Both the position numbers and the translations under genes were made by a program. 64,000 nucleotides of DNA from Trifolium pratense (Eukaryota; Streptophyta; Magnoliopsida; Fabales; Fabaceae): assembly GCF_020283565.1 (NCBI RefSeq), contig NC_060059.1:52271157-52335156 (forward strand). The letters are read 5' to 3'. Under the pieces are notes generated by a model. That model did no database searches and was not told where the DNA came from. It worked only from the letters and a program-made list of their open reading frames with translations. Below, piece after piece: positions 11,601-22,165 of the stretch (the stretch's first letter is position 1; each line of letters starts with the position of its first letter).

Positions 11601-14600
11601 TCCGTTAAACCGGGAAAAGGCGTGCACAAAATATGAAATTATTGGTTTTGTCAAAAAAAAAATGGAATTATTGGTAGGAAATGATTTTTAAAAAAAGACA
11701 CTTTGGAATCCTTTTATAATCTTTTCAAATCCCACACAAGAACTTGCAGGGTGGGAAAAGGATAGCCTTTGCACGACCTAAATACTATCAGATCACAATC
11801 CTTACTTTCCTAAAAGCAAAGAGAGCTTCTTTTCATTCCCATATAATAGTAGGTTTACATCATGTATCCATCCCTTGAGAACTTAATAGTAGGTCTACAT
11901 CATGTATGCATCTCAGTGCACAAAGAAACTATCAACCTTTCAGCAATCTTCAACATGTCCCAAGCTCTGGAGCATCCACCAAACACAGCATTCGCCACCC
12001 CTCTAGACGAGAATAAGAAATTTTTAGGAGTGAACTACGGTGGTAGACAGTTTACCATCCCGGTCATGCTCCCAGTGTTAAAGCAACATAACCCACCCAC
12101 TATTTATCATTTACACCAACATCTAAAAAGAATAAACAGACAAGCAAAATAATAAGTTCCCACATTCTTCAGCATATAAAAGGCAGAAGATACCTTTCTT
12201 TACATTGTATCCTGATTGCTTTAGAAATGGAATCATCTTTGACTCAATTTCATCATACCTAATAGAACACCACCAGTAAGTTATCTCTTTACAATTCCAC
12301 ATAAGCTCATACAGGCAGCGAGAGAGAGAGAGAGAGAGAGCTCTAACCTTTCTTTTGACCAGTTTACTGTAGGATCATCCATTTTATTGACAACCACAAG
12401 CAGCTTAGTCACACCCAATGTTTTTGCAAGCTGGACATGTTCACGAGTTTGTCCACCTCTCTCATATCCAGTTTCAAACTCTCCCTTCCGAGCAGAAATT
12501 ACCTGATTGATGAGCATAGATCACGGAAAGGAAAAGACAAACATATTATCAAATGCTTGTGATGAATCATATACTGAAATTCAAGAAACAGAATGAGTGT
12601 CACATATCAACTTACCAACACTCCAATATCAGCTTGAGATGCACCACTGATCATATTAGGAACATAGCTCTTGTGGCCCTGCATAAACAATATAATTTAA
12701 TATTAAATGTTTGCTACATTAGCATAAAATGATGCTGTTTAAAATCAAAGATACTATGACAGACTTTTAGACAGAGAAAGTTCGCAATAATCAATCAAAA
12801 ACAGGAAACTATTATTACGCAACAGAATATGCATTCCGAGACACAGAAAACTGATCTGAGGAGAATCAAGCAATACATATACTCACAGGTGCATCCAAAA
12901 TGGTAAACCTTGTTGTGTCTGTCTCAAAATGTGCTCTTCCAACTTCAACAGTCTTTCCCTGTAATTATCACAACTTCACTCTCATTATGAGTCCAAATCA
13001 AATTCATGTGGTTAACCAAAAGTGGAGATCTACATTAAATGGGATAAAGCAATTAAATGTTATCCGCGAATTTATTTATACCTTAACTCTCTCCTCCTCA
13101 TTTGTGTCCATAATATAGGCCATGTACCTGGCATATAAATTTCAAATCATTAACTTGATATTAGTATCAATTATATTAACTAAGCTAAAAGGTTCCATCC
13201 CCTCTCCCAACAAGATTTGGCTGCGCTAAAGTGAGTTGAGACTAAATTAAGTAATCTCAAACAGGTTGATATTACTTAATTTACACTCTAAAGCAAAGTG
13301 TCACCTTAGAAGAGTTCAATCCCCCTAACAAAAAGAGGAAAAACCTGCTCTATTAAAAAAAAATATATAATAAATTTAAAACCAAATTAGCGGCATCACA
13401 CATTTTCATAGTTTGTGCACCTCAGCTGCACTGTTTAAGTGAAATATACAAAATACATACAACAAAGAAGCTAAGAAACATTGACACAAAGCCATGTAGC
13501 CATGCTTCAATTAGGAGTCCAATAGTTACAAACACAATAAAATACTGAAATTTTAATTAATGATACTGCTCTAAATTTATAAACTACTGGAAAATGCAAA
13601 GTAATTGTCTACGTAATAGAGAACCATGTTTGAAAGCAAACAACAGCAACATAATTTATGAACTTTCCTATATTAAAATTTAAAGCTTGTGTGTGTATGT
13701 CATGATTGCTAATGCTGAGGGCTTCTTTAAGCAACTCAGCAAATATTTTTCTCATCTCAATCTGAAAATGGTATCAAATCCTTCGAACTGCGGCTTGAGA
13801 CCGGAGTTTGAATGTTACTGTCCTATGATGGCATGACACCTTTGTACCAAAGGTAGAAAACTATTGGACATTCTAAGTAACATGTATCATCCCATTAAAA
13901 TTTATTAGATTATACTCTCAAATTCGGTAATTATCAATAGTCCAACACAAATTCTACGACTTTCTAAATCGTGATAATTCAACCCGGTCAGTGCAGTACC
14001 CTGCCAACTACATTAATTAAGACCCTAAGTTGCAGCAAACAAATGATGATGAAGAAAGCAGAATTTGGATAATATAACAATTGCGATACAAAGTACTAAC
14101 CAGCTTTCTCGACTTTTGTCCTTAGCTTCTTTCTCATATTTTTGGATAGTTCGATCATCAACTTGCCCACTGAGGAAAAGTATCTGACCTCCAGTTGTAG
14201 ATTTGCCAGCATCTAGAGCAAGAAGAATAAATAAATAAAAAATCACCTCTAGAACAACATTATACTGAAAGAACACAGGAACACAGACCATGCGAGAAAA
14301 GCTGCTTTTAAAATCTGTTAAAGACCCATACTACTTGAATAGCCAATGAATTGTAGATTAATCCTGAGACAAATGAATCGCCATATGAAAAAAGAAAGTA
14401 ACAGGAACTGAGTCCTTATTCTTATATTAGACAAATGGTAGATAGGAGACTAGCTCCTTACAACTTACACAATCCTCATCCCCAACACCTCTTCTTTATG
14501 CAGTTCTCCCTGCTGTCCTCCCTCAGCCCTCTTTTAAGCTTTTTTTTTTTTTTTCAAACTGAACTCACACCTCCCAGACTTGTCTCCCGTGCTGCCACAT

Positions 14601-17216
14601 ATCCAGGCAATTACAACAAATCCCCCACACATATTCCCTTCCACCTCTCCTCTCTTACTACCATAAGTCTTTTATTTTTCCTCACATGTTTAATAATATG
14701 TGCATACCTATTCAAAGCAACTTTATTCTGTGTTTGGGGTTGGCTTAGTATATTTCAGAAACATCATAAAAAATTGATTATCCTCCCAAACTAATCAAAC
14801 CAAACAAGTTACTAGACATATACAGATTATAGGTGAACTGCCACATGAATAACAAGTGAGGAGTGAAAACCCACCATCCAAATTCAGAGGGCAGTAACAG
14901 GTAAAGAGAGGCAACAACGGTAACCCCTCTAGTAGTCAATGACCAAAATCTAAAATTCATTTGATATGCAGTTGAATCAATGGACATTCAAATACAAGCC
15001 TATAATGCACTGATGATAGTGATGAAAGACCATAATCTTGACCAATTTAATTGAAGTTGAACAGTGATAAAAGCTGAATAAAAGACAAAAAAGGAAACCT
15101 GTTAACCTATATATTATACTGGTATAGCAACCATGTGCTATTCATCAACTTACCAACATGCCCAATAAACACAACATTCAAGTGCCTTTTCTTCATCAGC
15201 TCATCTTCTTCATCTTGAACGGAAAGAATTTCCTTAACTTTGGCTACAAATCAAAGTCATGGAGTGAGGACATGAAAATAGATGTTGATATCTTAATTGG
15301 CATTGAGTAGTCTAACTTCAAAACAACAATATAAATGTGCAATACATGCGCTATGACATACTAGAAAACCAAAAACATTTCAATACCTTTTGGCTCGGCC
15401 TCAACGGACTGAGCCTGAACCTCCTGCTTTGGATCTGAAACAGTCAAATTGAAATCTCTCATATCTCCCTCGTTAAGTTATACTTATTACAGAAGTAACC
15501 AATAAAACAATCAACAATGAAAATGTAAACATGAAAATGGAAGGCAAAAAAAAAACACAGAACCAACCACTTCCTGACAACAAACCTTCATCCATCTTAT
15601 CAACATCTGGCTTTTCATCCTCTGGATTTACCACCCCATTAATGTCTTCTGCTTTAAAACAATCAAGATTGGATAGAAAAATTGAAAAAATCATACACAG
15701 CCACAAATACATAGTAAAAAAAAAAATTAGCCTATGGATTACCTGCTGAGTCAAGCTGTAAAGAACGAATGTCCTCCTCAAGATCTACCATCCAAACAAA
15801 CATAAAAACATTACCTCCGATTCCCCTGATTCCTTAAAACCTTCAAGAAAATGCTTTTGATTGAATTAACGAAAAGCAATAAAATTGTTTTAAATTTTTA
15901 TTTTCTCGAGTTTGATGGAATCAAAAGGAATTGTAATTTATATTTTCCTAAGCAACAAAGAAAGAAAAGAACCAATCTGGATAAATAGAGAGAGGAAAGA
16001 AAGAAAATACAGAAAAAAGAAAGAAATCGTAACAGAGAGAAGAAGAGAGAAGATAGAGAGGCTGTGTAATAATAGGAGTGAGTAAGGAAATTTCAATTCC
16101 AGGGTTATAACTTTTATTTGGGCTTTTGGGTCAACAAAACTAACTAAAAGCTTCTCTTTAGTCCCCGTGTTTCTTTTCAGCCCCTAGAACACGCGAAAAA
16201 ATTTGGTTTCTTGAAACCGAAGTTTTTTTAGTGTAAATTTTACACTTCAAAAAACTTCGGTTTCTAGAAACCGAATATTTTCGTGTGTTTTAGGGGCCGA
16301 AAAGAAACACGGGGGCATAAGGAGAAGCCATCTAACTAAAATTAATAGCCCAAAATATTATAAAAGAAGGCTACTTTTCTTTTTTCTCTACTCTTCTTTT
16401 TAACCAAATAAAAAATAATTATTAAATATATTAGACATACCATTATTATTTATTCTTTAATACTATATTTATATGTATTAGCTATCCGGTTCATTAGCGG
16501 TTCAACCGGTTAAACCGTGAACCGGAGGTCTCACCGGTTCAATCTCCGGTCCGGTTTTTAAAACATTGAGAAAACGGAGAGAAAATGGAAAAGAATCAAA
16601 AACATTGGAGGACAAAACTAAAACTCGTGCTAAACAAATTTAAGACTACCCATAACTTGGTCGTTGAATTGAGCAACTTCCCGAAAAAAATTCTGTTTTT
16701 TCTCTGTTTATGCAGTTGTAATTTAGATGTAACATCACACGAATAAAGACAAAAAAAAATTATAAATCAAGTCACAGCCCTAATAAAGACAACCACCATA
16801 ACATGCAACTCACAATAATCTTTTTGTTTTTAGGGATGTTGAATTTGTATTTGCATCTGATGATTATCGTTTACTTTTTTGTAACTACAAGTAGAGTAAT
16901 ATAACAAAAAACACAGTATAACACTTTGTGTGAACAGAGCAGAATCATGCAAAGTGAAAATCACATGCCCAATTATTAACAAACGCACAAGGAATTGCAA
17001 TCACTAGAAATGAAGCAGGAATGAAACCATAGCAAGCAAAACGAAGTCATATTGAACGATCAACGATTGATAAAGCTAAGATCTAAGTAATCTATCTATA
17101 ACGGATTAAAATGAAACATATAACTTTGATGGGGAAGAAATGAATGAAGTTAATTGCATAAAAGAGGATAATAAATCGGTATAGGATAGGATGTAAGATG
17201 AAGAAAACGTACCCAT
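8663..17216 (-). CDS. ERF3: Peptide chain release factor eRF3 (SUP35/GSPT-type GTPase)
   Basis: eRF3 is the GTPase partner of eRF1 in stop-codon termination in the cytosol. Coding exons are: 17213-17216 (ATG plus G), 15743-15784, 15586-15648, 15387-15434, 15154-15243, 14101-14212, 13082-13127, 12887-12958, 12616-12678, 12348-12502, 12194-12258, 11408-11558, 11189-11294, 10956-11091, 10385-10449, 10135-10299 and 8791-8863, with the stop in 8663-8700. All phases agree and give 497 residues. GTPase motifs are the P-loop GHVDAGKS (about 80-87), DAPGHK (about 157-162) and NKMD (about 219-222). Then come the two beta-barrel domains, with the GRFTLR end typical of eRF3. The N-extension is short and acidic (about 70 residues) and is not a Gln/Asn-rich prion domain. 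RKGEFETG and GGQTREH separate it from HBS1 and EF-1A. An alternative in-frame ATG at 15789-15791 would add one residue (498) and needs no upstream exon. Confidence 0.95.
8905..8948. repeat. (AAAT)n microsatellite
   Basis: About ten units of AAAT/ATAA with one C interruption lie in the penultimate eRF3 intron. This intron (8864-10134) also holds a segment at about 9290-9990 that looks like an old insertion, but I could not define its ends. Confidence 0.8.
16150..16332. mobile_element. Mutator-like MITE with near-perfect hairpin, 183 bp
   Basis: Nearly the whole element is one inverted repeat. The left arm has CCCCGTGTTTCTTTTC then TTGGTTTCTTGAAACCGAAG, and the right arm is its complement, around a short AT-rich centre. 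A 9-bp direct repeat TAACTAAAA flanks it at 16141-16149 and 16333-16341, the length expected for Mutator-like elements. The right end finishes CATC; the left end lacks the matching GATG. It lies in the 5' intron or promoter of eRF3. Confidence 0.8.
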
Positions 17217-17413
17217 GGTATGGTAGAAGAAAATCACGAGAATCTGAAAAGAATGATACTGCTGCTGCGCTGCGCTGCAAGGGTTTCGTGGAGCACGCAG
17301 TTAAACACCAAAACAAAGAGGCGTAAGTTTATGTATGCCAACAATATTCCAATCTTTTTCTTTCTTTTTTTTTTCTTCTTTTTTCGGTGGTAGTTTTTTT
17401 TATTAAATTATTT

Positions 17414-18127
17414 TGGCTTAAATGCAGTTTTGGCCCCTCAAGTTTCATAATTGCTTGATTTTGGCCCTCTACATTTCAATTGCTTGATTTTAACCCTCTA
17501 AGTTTCACAATTGCTTGATTTTAGCCCTCCAAGTTTCAATTGCTCGATTTTGGCCCCCCAAGTTTACCCTATTTTGCATTTGTTAGCCCCCCGTTGACTT
17601 TTTTGACTATAAATTGCTTATGTGACATTTTAAAAAAATTAAAAATATTTTTTAATTAAAAAATAATAATATTTGCTTTTATAAAAATGTATTAAAAATT
17701 GTTTTTTTAATAAAAAGTTTAATAATTATTTTTTATTTAAAAAAAAGTTTACAAAGTTTTTAAAAAATAATTCATAAAATGTTTTTTTTACTTTTTTATA
17801 TAACAAAATTATTTTACAAACTATATATAATAATAAAAAAAATTATAATTTAGTTTTTAAAAAACAATTTGTAATTTATTTATTTATTTTTAAATACTTA
17901 TTTAATTTTAAAATGCCACATAACCAATTTTTAATCAAAATATTCAACGGGGGGCTAGCAAATGCAAAAGGGGGTAAACTTGAGGGGCCAAAATCGAGCA
18001 ATTGAAACTTGGAGGGCTAAAACCAAGCAATTGTGAAACTTAGGGGGTTAAAATCAAGCAATTAAAATGTGGGGGACCAAAATCAAGCAATTGTGAAACT
18101 TGGGGGGCCAAAACTGCATTTAAGCCA
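17414..18127. mobile_element. TIR element with tandem subterminal repeats, 714 bp
   Basis: Ends TGGCTTAAATGCAGTTTTGG and its exact complement. About 160 bp at each side consist of four to five roughly 30-bp units (ATTGCTTGATTTTGGCCC with variants), inverted between the two sides. The centre is AT-rich and non-coding. ATTATTT flanks both sides (17407-17413 and 18128-18134) and may be a target duplication, although the context is AT-rich. No transposase is present, so it is non-autonomous. Confidence 0.7.
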
Positions 18128-18285
18128 ATTATTTTTTATAACTAGTTTAAAGACTCGCATCATATTTGAGTTTTGGTACAAGATGAAGAAAAAATGAAAA
18201 GATAAAAAGAAAATTATCTAAGAAAAAATAGTCTCACTAGCATCAGCTAGCAAGAGGAGAAGACTCATTTCATTCGGCGGAACAG

Positions 18286-18543
18286 TCATAGGAAAATAAG
18301 TTTCAGGATTGCGAGCTCCAGGTTATAGATAATCGCTGCATAGTGGCGCCACTCATTTACATAATTAGATAACAACTTAATCACAATTTTGGAGTCAGAA
18401 TAGCACCACAAATCCTTAATGTCCAGCTCCCAACCCAAAACTAAATCATGGTACACTGTCAATAATTCCGCACGAAGGATATTCAAAAAGCCTGTATTTC
18501 CAGCAAAACCGTGCACCCACGCCCCGTCAGAGTTCCGAATCAA
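18286..18543 (-). pseudogene. RNase H-like fragment (LINE-type)
   Basis: The minus strand encodes a piece matching the plant RNase H-like domain pattern: an N-terminal IRNSDGAWVHGFAG block, then LRAELLTVYHDLVLGWEL and DLWCYSDSKIVIKLL, which hold the expected acidic positions (Glu in RAEL, Asp in SDSK). The frame ends soon after, without the C-terminal part of the domain. No reverse transcriptase is adjacent. I read it as a relic. Confidence 0.7.
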
Positions 18544-18559
18544 AATATAATTAGAATTA

Positions 18560-19367
18560 TTGTGTTAATTAAAATATTATTAAAATATAATTAGAATTAT
18601 TGTGTTAATTAATTCTTGTAAACTTATTTATTCAATTTTTTTTTGTTTCGGTGATAAATAATGGTCTCGTGTATATTTTTAATAAAAACTTAAAAAAATT
18701 ATTAGGAATATTTAGGGTAATTTAGTAAGTTTGATACTAATTAACTTTAATATATTATTATTAATGGTTTGTTTCAGTGACAAATAATGGTCTCGTTTAT
18801 ATTTGTAATAAAAAATTAAAAATTTTATTATAAATATTTAGGGTAATGTAGTAAGTTTGAAATTAATTAACTTTATTATATTATTATTAATGTTTTTTTA
18901 AGTAAATATTATTATTAATGGTTAGTAGTAAACTTTGTAGTAATATTGTTTATGTTTCGTTTATAAAAAAAAATTGTTTATGTTTCTTTTCTTTTTTTTT
19001 TTTTGATGAAAAATATTGTTTATATTTCTTTTTTATAGAGTATTTTTTTTATTTCTATATTCCTATTTTTATGGGGTTTCTTCTTATTTTTTCTGTATTC
19101 TTTTCCTATTTTTATGTATAGATTATTCTGTTTTGTTGCTAACTATAATCTGTTTTGTTCCTATTTTTAAGCGTATCATCTTTCTATATTTTTTTTTAGT
19201 AAAATTACAATGAATGATATAAAACTTGTAACGTGGTTTAAAGTAATAAGGATAAATTAGTAACTTTGGTGGTAATCGATTTTAATATATTGGTAATAGA
19301 TACTAAGACTTTGTTTGTCGATAACTAATTGAGTTTATAGTATTGGATAAAATTAGCAATTAAACAT
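18560..19367. other. AT-rich intergenic DNA
   Basis: T-rich sequence. A roughly 120-bp segment recurs imperfectly: the wording around ATAATGGTCTCGTGTATATT (near 18657) returns near 18785. No gene is seen. Confidence 0.55.
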
Positions 19368-19800
19368 TGTTCCTGCTAAAGAACTAGGGAGGTTGATTCA
19401 GTGATGGATAATCGAATAGGTATATTGCTCTGGTTAGTATTAATTTGGAACGTACCTTGTAATGGCCAAGGGATGAGGTATTTATAGGCCTTAGAGGTAG
19501 TTAGTTTTTGTCTTTGAAGCCCCCATTTCCCACGTTCCAAGATTATGGAGTAGTGGGGTTCGACTGGCTGCATCGTGGGTGAATTTGGCCTAACGGGCGA
19601 GTTGAGCCAACTAGGCATTTTGGGCCTATAAGGCCTTATGGATTATGGGCTAGTATCAATATTGTAATGGGCCTGAATGTATTGGGCCCTTATTTGGTCG
19701 CCCGGTCCACGGCCCTCCAAGCACAAGGCTCAAGGATTGAGACATGGTGCTAGAGTGGGCCCTGGCTGTTCGTTGGGCTTGATCTCTTTTACCCGGTACA
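19368..19800 (-). mobile_element. Solo LTR, 433 bp
   Basis: On the minus strand the segment starts TGTACCGGGTAAAAG and ends GCAGGAACA. It is flanked by the 5-bp direct repeat AACAT at 19363-19367 and 19801-19805. A TATA-like CCTATAAATACC on the minus strand (about 19478-19490) suits the U3/R promoter of an LTR. No primer-binding site, polypurine tract or coding sequence adjoins it, so it is best read as the product of LTR-LTR recombination. The superfamily is not determined. Confidence 0.75.
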
Positions 19801-19805
19801 AACAT

Positions 19806-20275
19806 ATATATAAATATGAAATGACATAAAAAAATGTTTAATTAATATTTAATTTTTTAAGTCCCCTATTTTCATATTTGTCGCAATTTTATTCCTAACT
19901 CATTTATTTCGCCATAAAAGTAGCGACTTTTAATGCCATAAAAATGTGAATTTTGATTTTAAATGAGATATTTCATCTTTAGATTTAATGTTAGAGACAA
20001 TAAATCGTCTTATATGACGCTAAAAATCACAATTTTTAGAGTAAAACTATGAATTGAGACCAAAATTGCAAAATATGAAAAGAGAGACCAAAAAGTTCGA
20101 TTTTAAAATAGAACCTATTTTTTTGAGTTTGATAAAATAGAAAACCAAAAATACGATTAAGTCATTTATATATTATAATTTTTTTTTCCACCCACACTAT
20201 TTTTTTTGCTCCGCCACCAGCTCCATCAACATTAAATTTAAACTTAAGGTAGGAGGGTCTCCCATTTGATATTAA
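19806..20275. other. Intergenic, nothing recognised
   Basis: AT-rich with short low-complexity runs and no supportable gene. Confidence 0.5.
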
Positions 20276-20304
20276 CTAGGGTGTGACCCGTGCTTCGCAA
20301 GGGT
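20276..20304 (-). mobile_element. Helitron-like 3' terminus
   Basis: Read on the minus strand, a hairpin (ACCCTTGC GAA GCACGGGT, one mismatch) is followed six bases later by CTAG and then T. This is the terminal arrangement of plant Helitrons (3' hairpin, CTRR end, T of an A/T target). A matching structure lies at 58996-59025. The 5' TC end was not found, so the element's extent toward higher coordinates is unknown. Confidence 0.55.
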
Positions 20305-20743
20305 GGATTAAACCTAAAATCGGATTTTATAAGACTATAAAAATCGAAGCTAAACACAAAAATCAAAAGAAAATATTAATCCAAACAAAAAAGAACAAAT
20401 AAAAGTAGGAGCTAAATACAAAGCACTAAAACAACATTAGTATCCAGTAATTAAGAAATCGCTCGTCAAACTGGTCTCCCCACAATAAATCTGCGTAGAA
20501 GTCTTAATGGATAATCCATAGTCAAACTAACAAACAACATTAAATAGTACCATTACAACGGTCCCAAATATTTTATAGCAACAATTTTTATTAAAAAAAG
20601 TTATTCTTGTTTTAAATAATTATAAAATACAAAAGTTTTGATTTTTGAGGTAGAACTGTTAAAATGGACTAACCTGCTTGGGATCGCTCGCCAAACCTGA
20701 ATATATATAAGACCTAAACATTAAAATATTAGCCTGATTCTTA

Positions 20744-21472
20744 GATGTTTTCTCTCTCGACCCCCGCCTTTCTTTTATACCCCCAAAAATCTCATTTTGC
20801 CCCTTGCGGTTTGAAAAAATTTGGCCAACTTATTTCGGTTTATACAAACCGAAATTTTTAAACATGGAAAAAAAAATTTGGTTTATATAAACCGAAATAA
20901 CATAAATGTTAAGAAAAGAAGAAAGATTCATGTGAAAATTCGTGTAGAACTACCCGTGGTAAATTTAGCATATCTCTCTGAATATAACTCGTATGCTAAT
21001 GATTTTTAATCTAGTGTAAAGAATACAAAATTTACTACAGGATTGACACCGGAATTGTTAAATTTCATTAAGTATAGTATGAGAAAATCTACCTACAAGT
21101 TTGAGAAAAATTTCTACTTTGTTTTTGTACCAGTACCCATTATTTGGTCAAACTGAACCAATTGGATAGTTAACCCTCAAAACAAAAATTATATTTGTAA
21201 TCTTGACACCCTAAGCTTTCCAACGAGTGGTCGTTTACACAAATCGAACATCGTTTAGTATTTCAAATAAATTGTGGAAGTTGAGGGTCTCATGCTGAAT
21301 TTATGCAGGAAATCTAGAAAAAAAATTGGAACACAAAATTTCGGTTTATATTAACCGAATTTTTTGAGCATGACAAAAAAATTCGGTTCGTACAAACCAA
21401 ATTACCCCCAAGGGCAAAAACGGAAATTCAGAAGATAGAAAAGAAAGGCAAAAGGTCGGGATAGAAAACATC
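20744..21472. mobile_element. Mutator-like MITE, 729 bp
   Basis: The ends are GATGTTTTCT and AGAAAACATC, followed by related subterminal sequences. The flanking 9-mers TGATTCTTA (20735-20743) and TAATTCTTA (21473-21481) differ at one base. Internal TTTCGGTTTATACAAACCGA palindromes resemble those in the 16150-16332 element, so the two probably belong to one family. The inside has no transposase. Confidence 0.65.
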
Positions 21473-21710
21473 TAATTCTTATTGTATGACTTTTTAGCGC
21501 AATCTGAAAAAGTCTGATTAAAATACGTGCTACCACACATGGTACACGGTTAGCCCGTTTAAGTTTATTAGCATATAATTATTTGATGATTCAATGAGTG
21601 CCAAAATCGTGCAATTGGGTCAAAATGAATTATTTTCATGTCCTTTATTTGATAATTTAACAAGGAACACAAGGAAAGGGAGTGAAACAGCAATTACAAA
21701 TTCTTTGTAG

Positions 21711-22006
21711 CATTTATGCTTTGTTTCATCTTCGTAAGCATTATGGTGATTTTTTTTCTACTGGTTGCATCACTCCCAAACAGGGTTCACTGGGCCAATG
21801 ACCAGCTCAGATCCTTGTATTCACAGGTTTGTCCTAAATGATAGCAATCCATAGGTCACATCTAGTACGTAGGTTTTTACCTCATGAAATTTACTAATAA
21901 AATGTTTGGATAGGTTCGTCCTAATGCAATTGCGCTTGTTGATGCGTTTAACTACACTGATCACTACCTCAGTTCAATTCTTGGCTGCTATGATGGAAAT
22001 GTGTAT
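21711..22006 (+). pseudogene. Acyl-CoA oxidase (ACX1-like) fragment
   Basis: Two exon remnants remain with an intact 87-bp GT-AG intron between them (21827-21913). Exon 1 encodes a stretch including HYGDFFSTGCITPKQ, then a one-base insertion near 21790 shifts the frame before WANDQLRSLYSQ. Exon 2 encodes VRPNAIALVDAFNYTDHY and LGCYDGNVY, then similarity stops. These are recognisable blocks near the C-terminus of peroxisomal acyl-CoA oxidase (fatty-acid beta-oxidation, jasmonate synthesis). The retained intron means it was copied as DNA, not from mRNA. It cannot encode a functional enzyme. Confidence 0.8.
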
Positions 22007-22165
22007 TTGTTAATTTTTTTTTACCACAAATCACAAGAAATGCATAACCATATACGGAGAAAGTATGTTCTTATTTATCTAATGGTAGAAAAAGCAAAAT
22101 GTTATATAGCCAAATGTACTCAACCAAAAGAAATTATGGCTGAAAATGCTTAAACATCAAATATC

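Noticed and set aside
14435..14794. 119-codon plus-strand frame in an eRF3 intron
   Set aside because: It is low-complexity, rich in Leu, Ser and Phe runs from T-rich intron sequence, has no recognisable domain, and lies antisense within a well-supported intron.
18918..19213. Overlapping hydrophobic plus-strand frames
   Set aside because: Phe- and Tyr-rich translations of a T-rich tract with no start context or domain.
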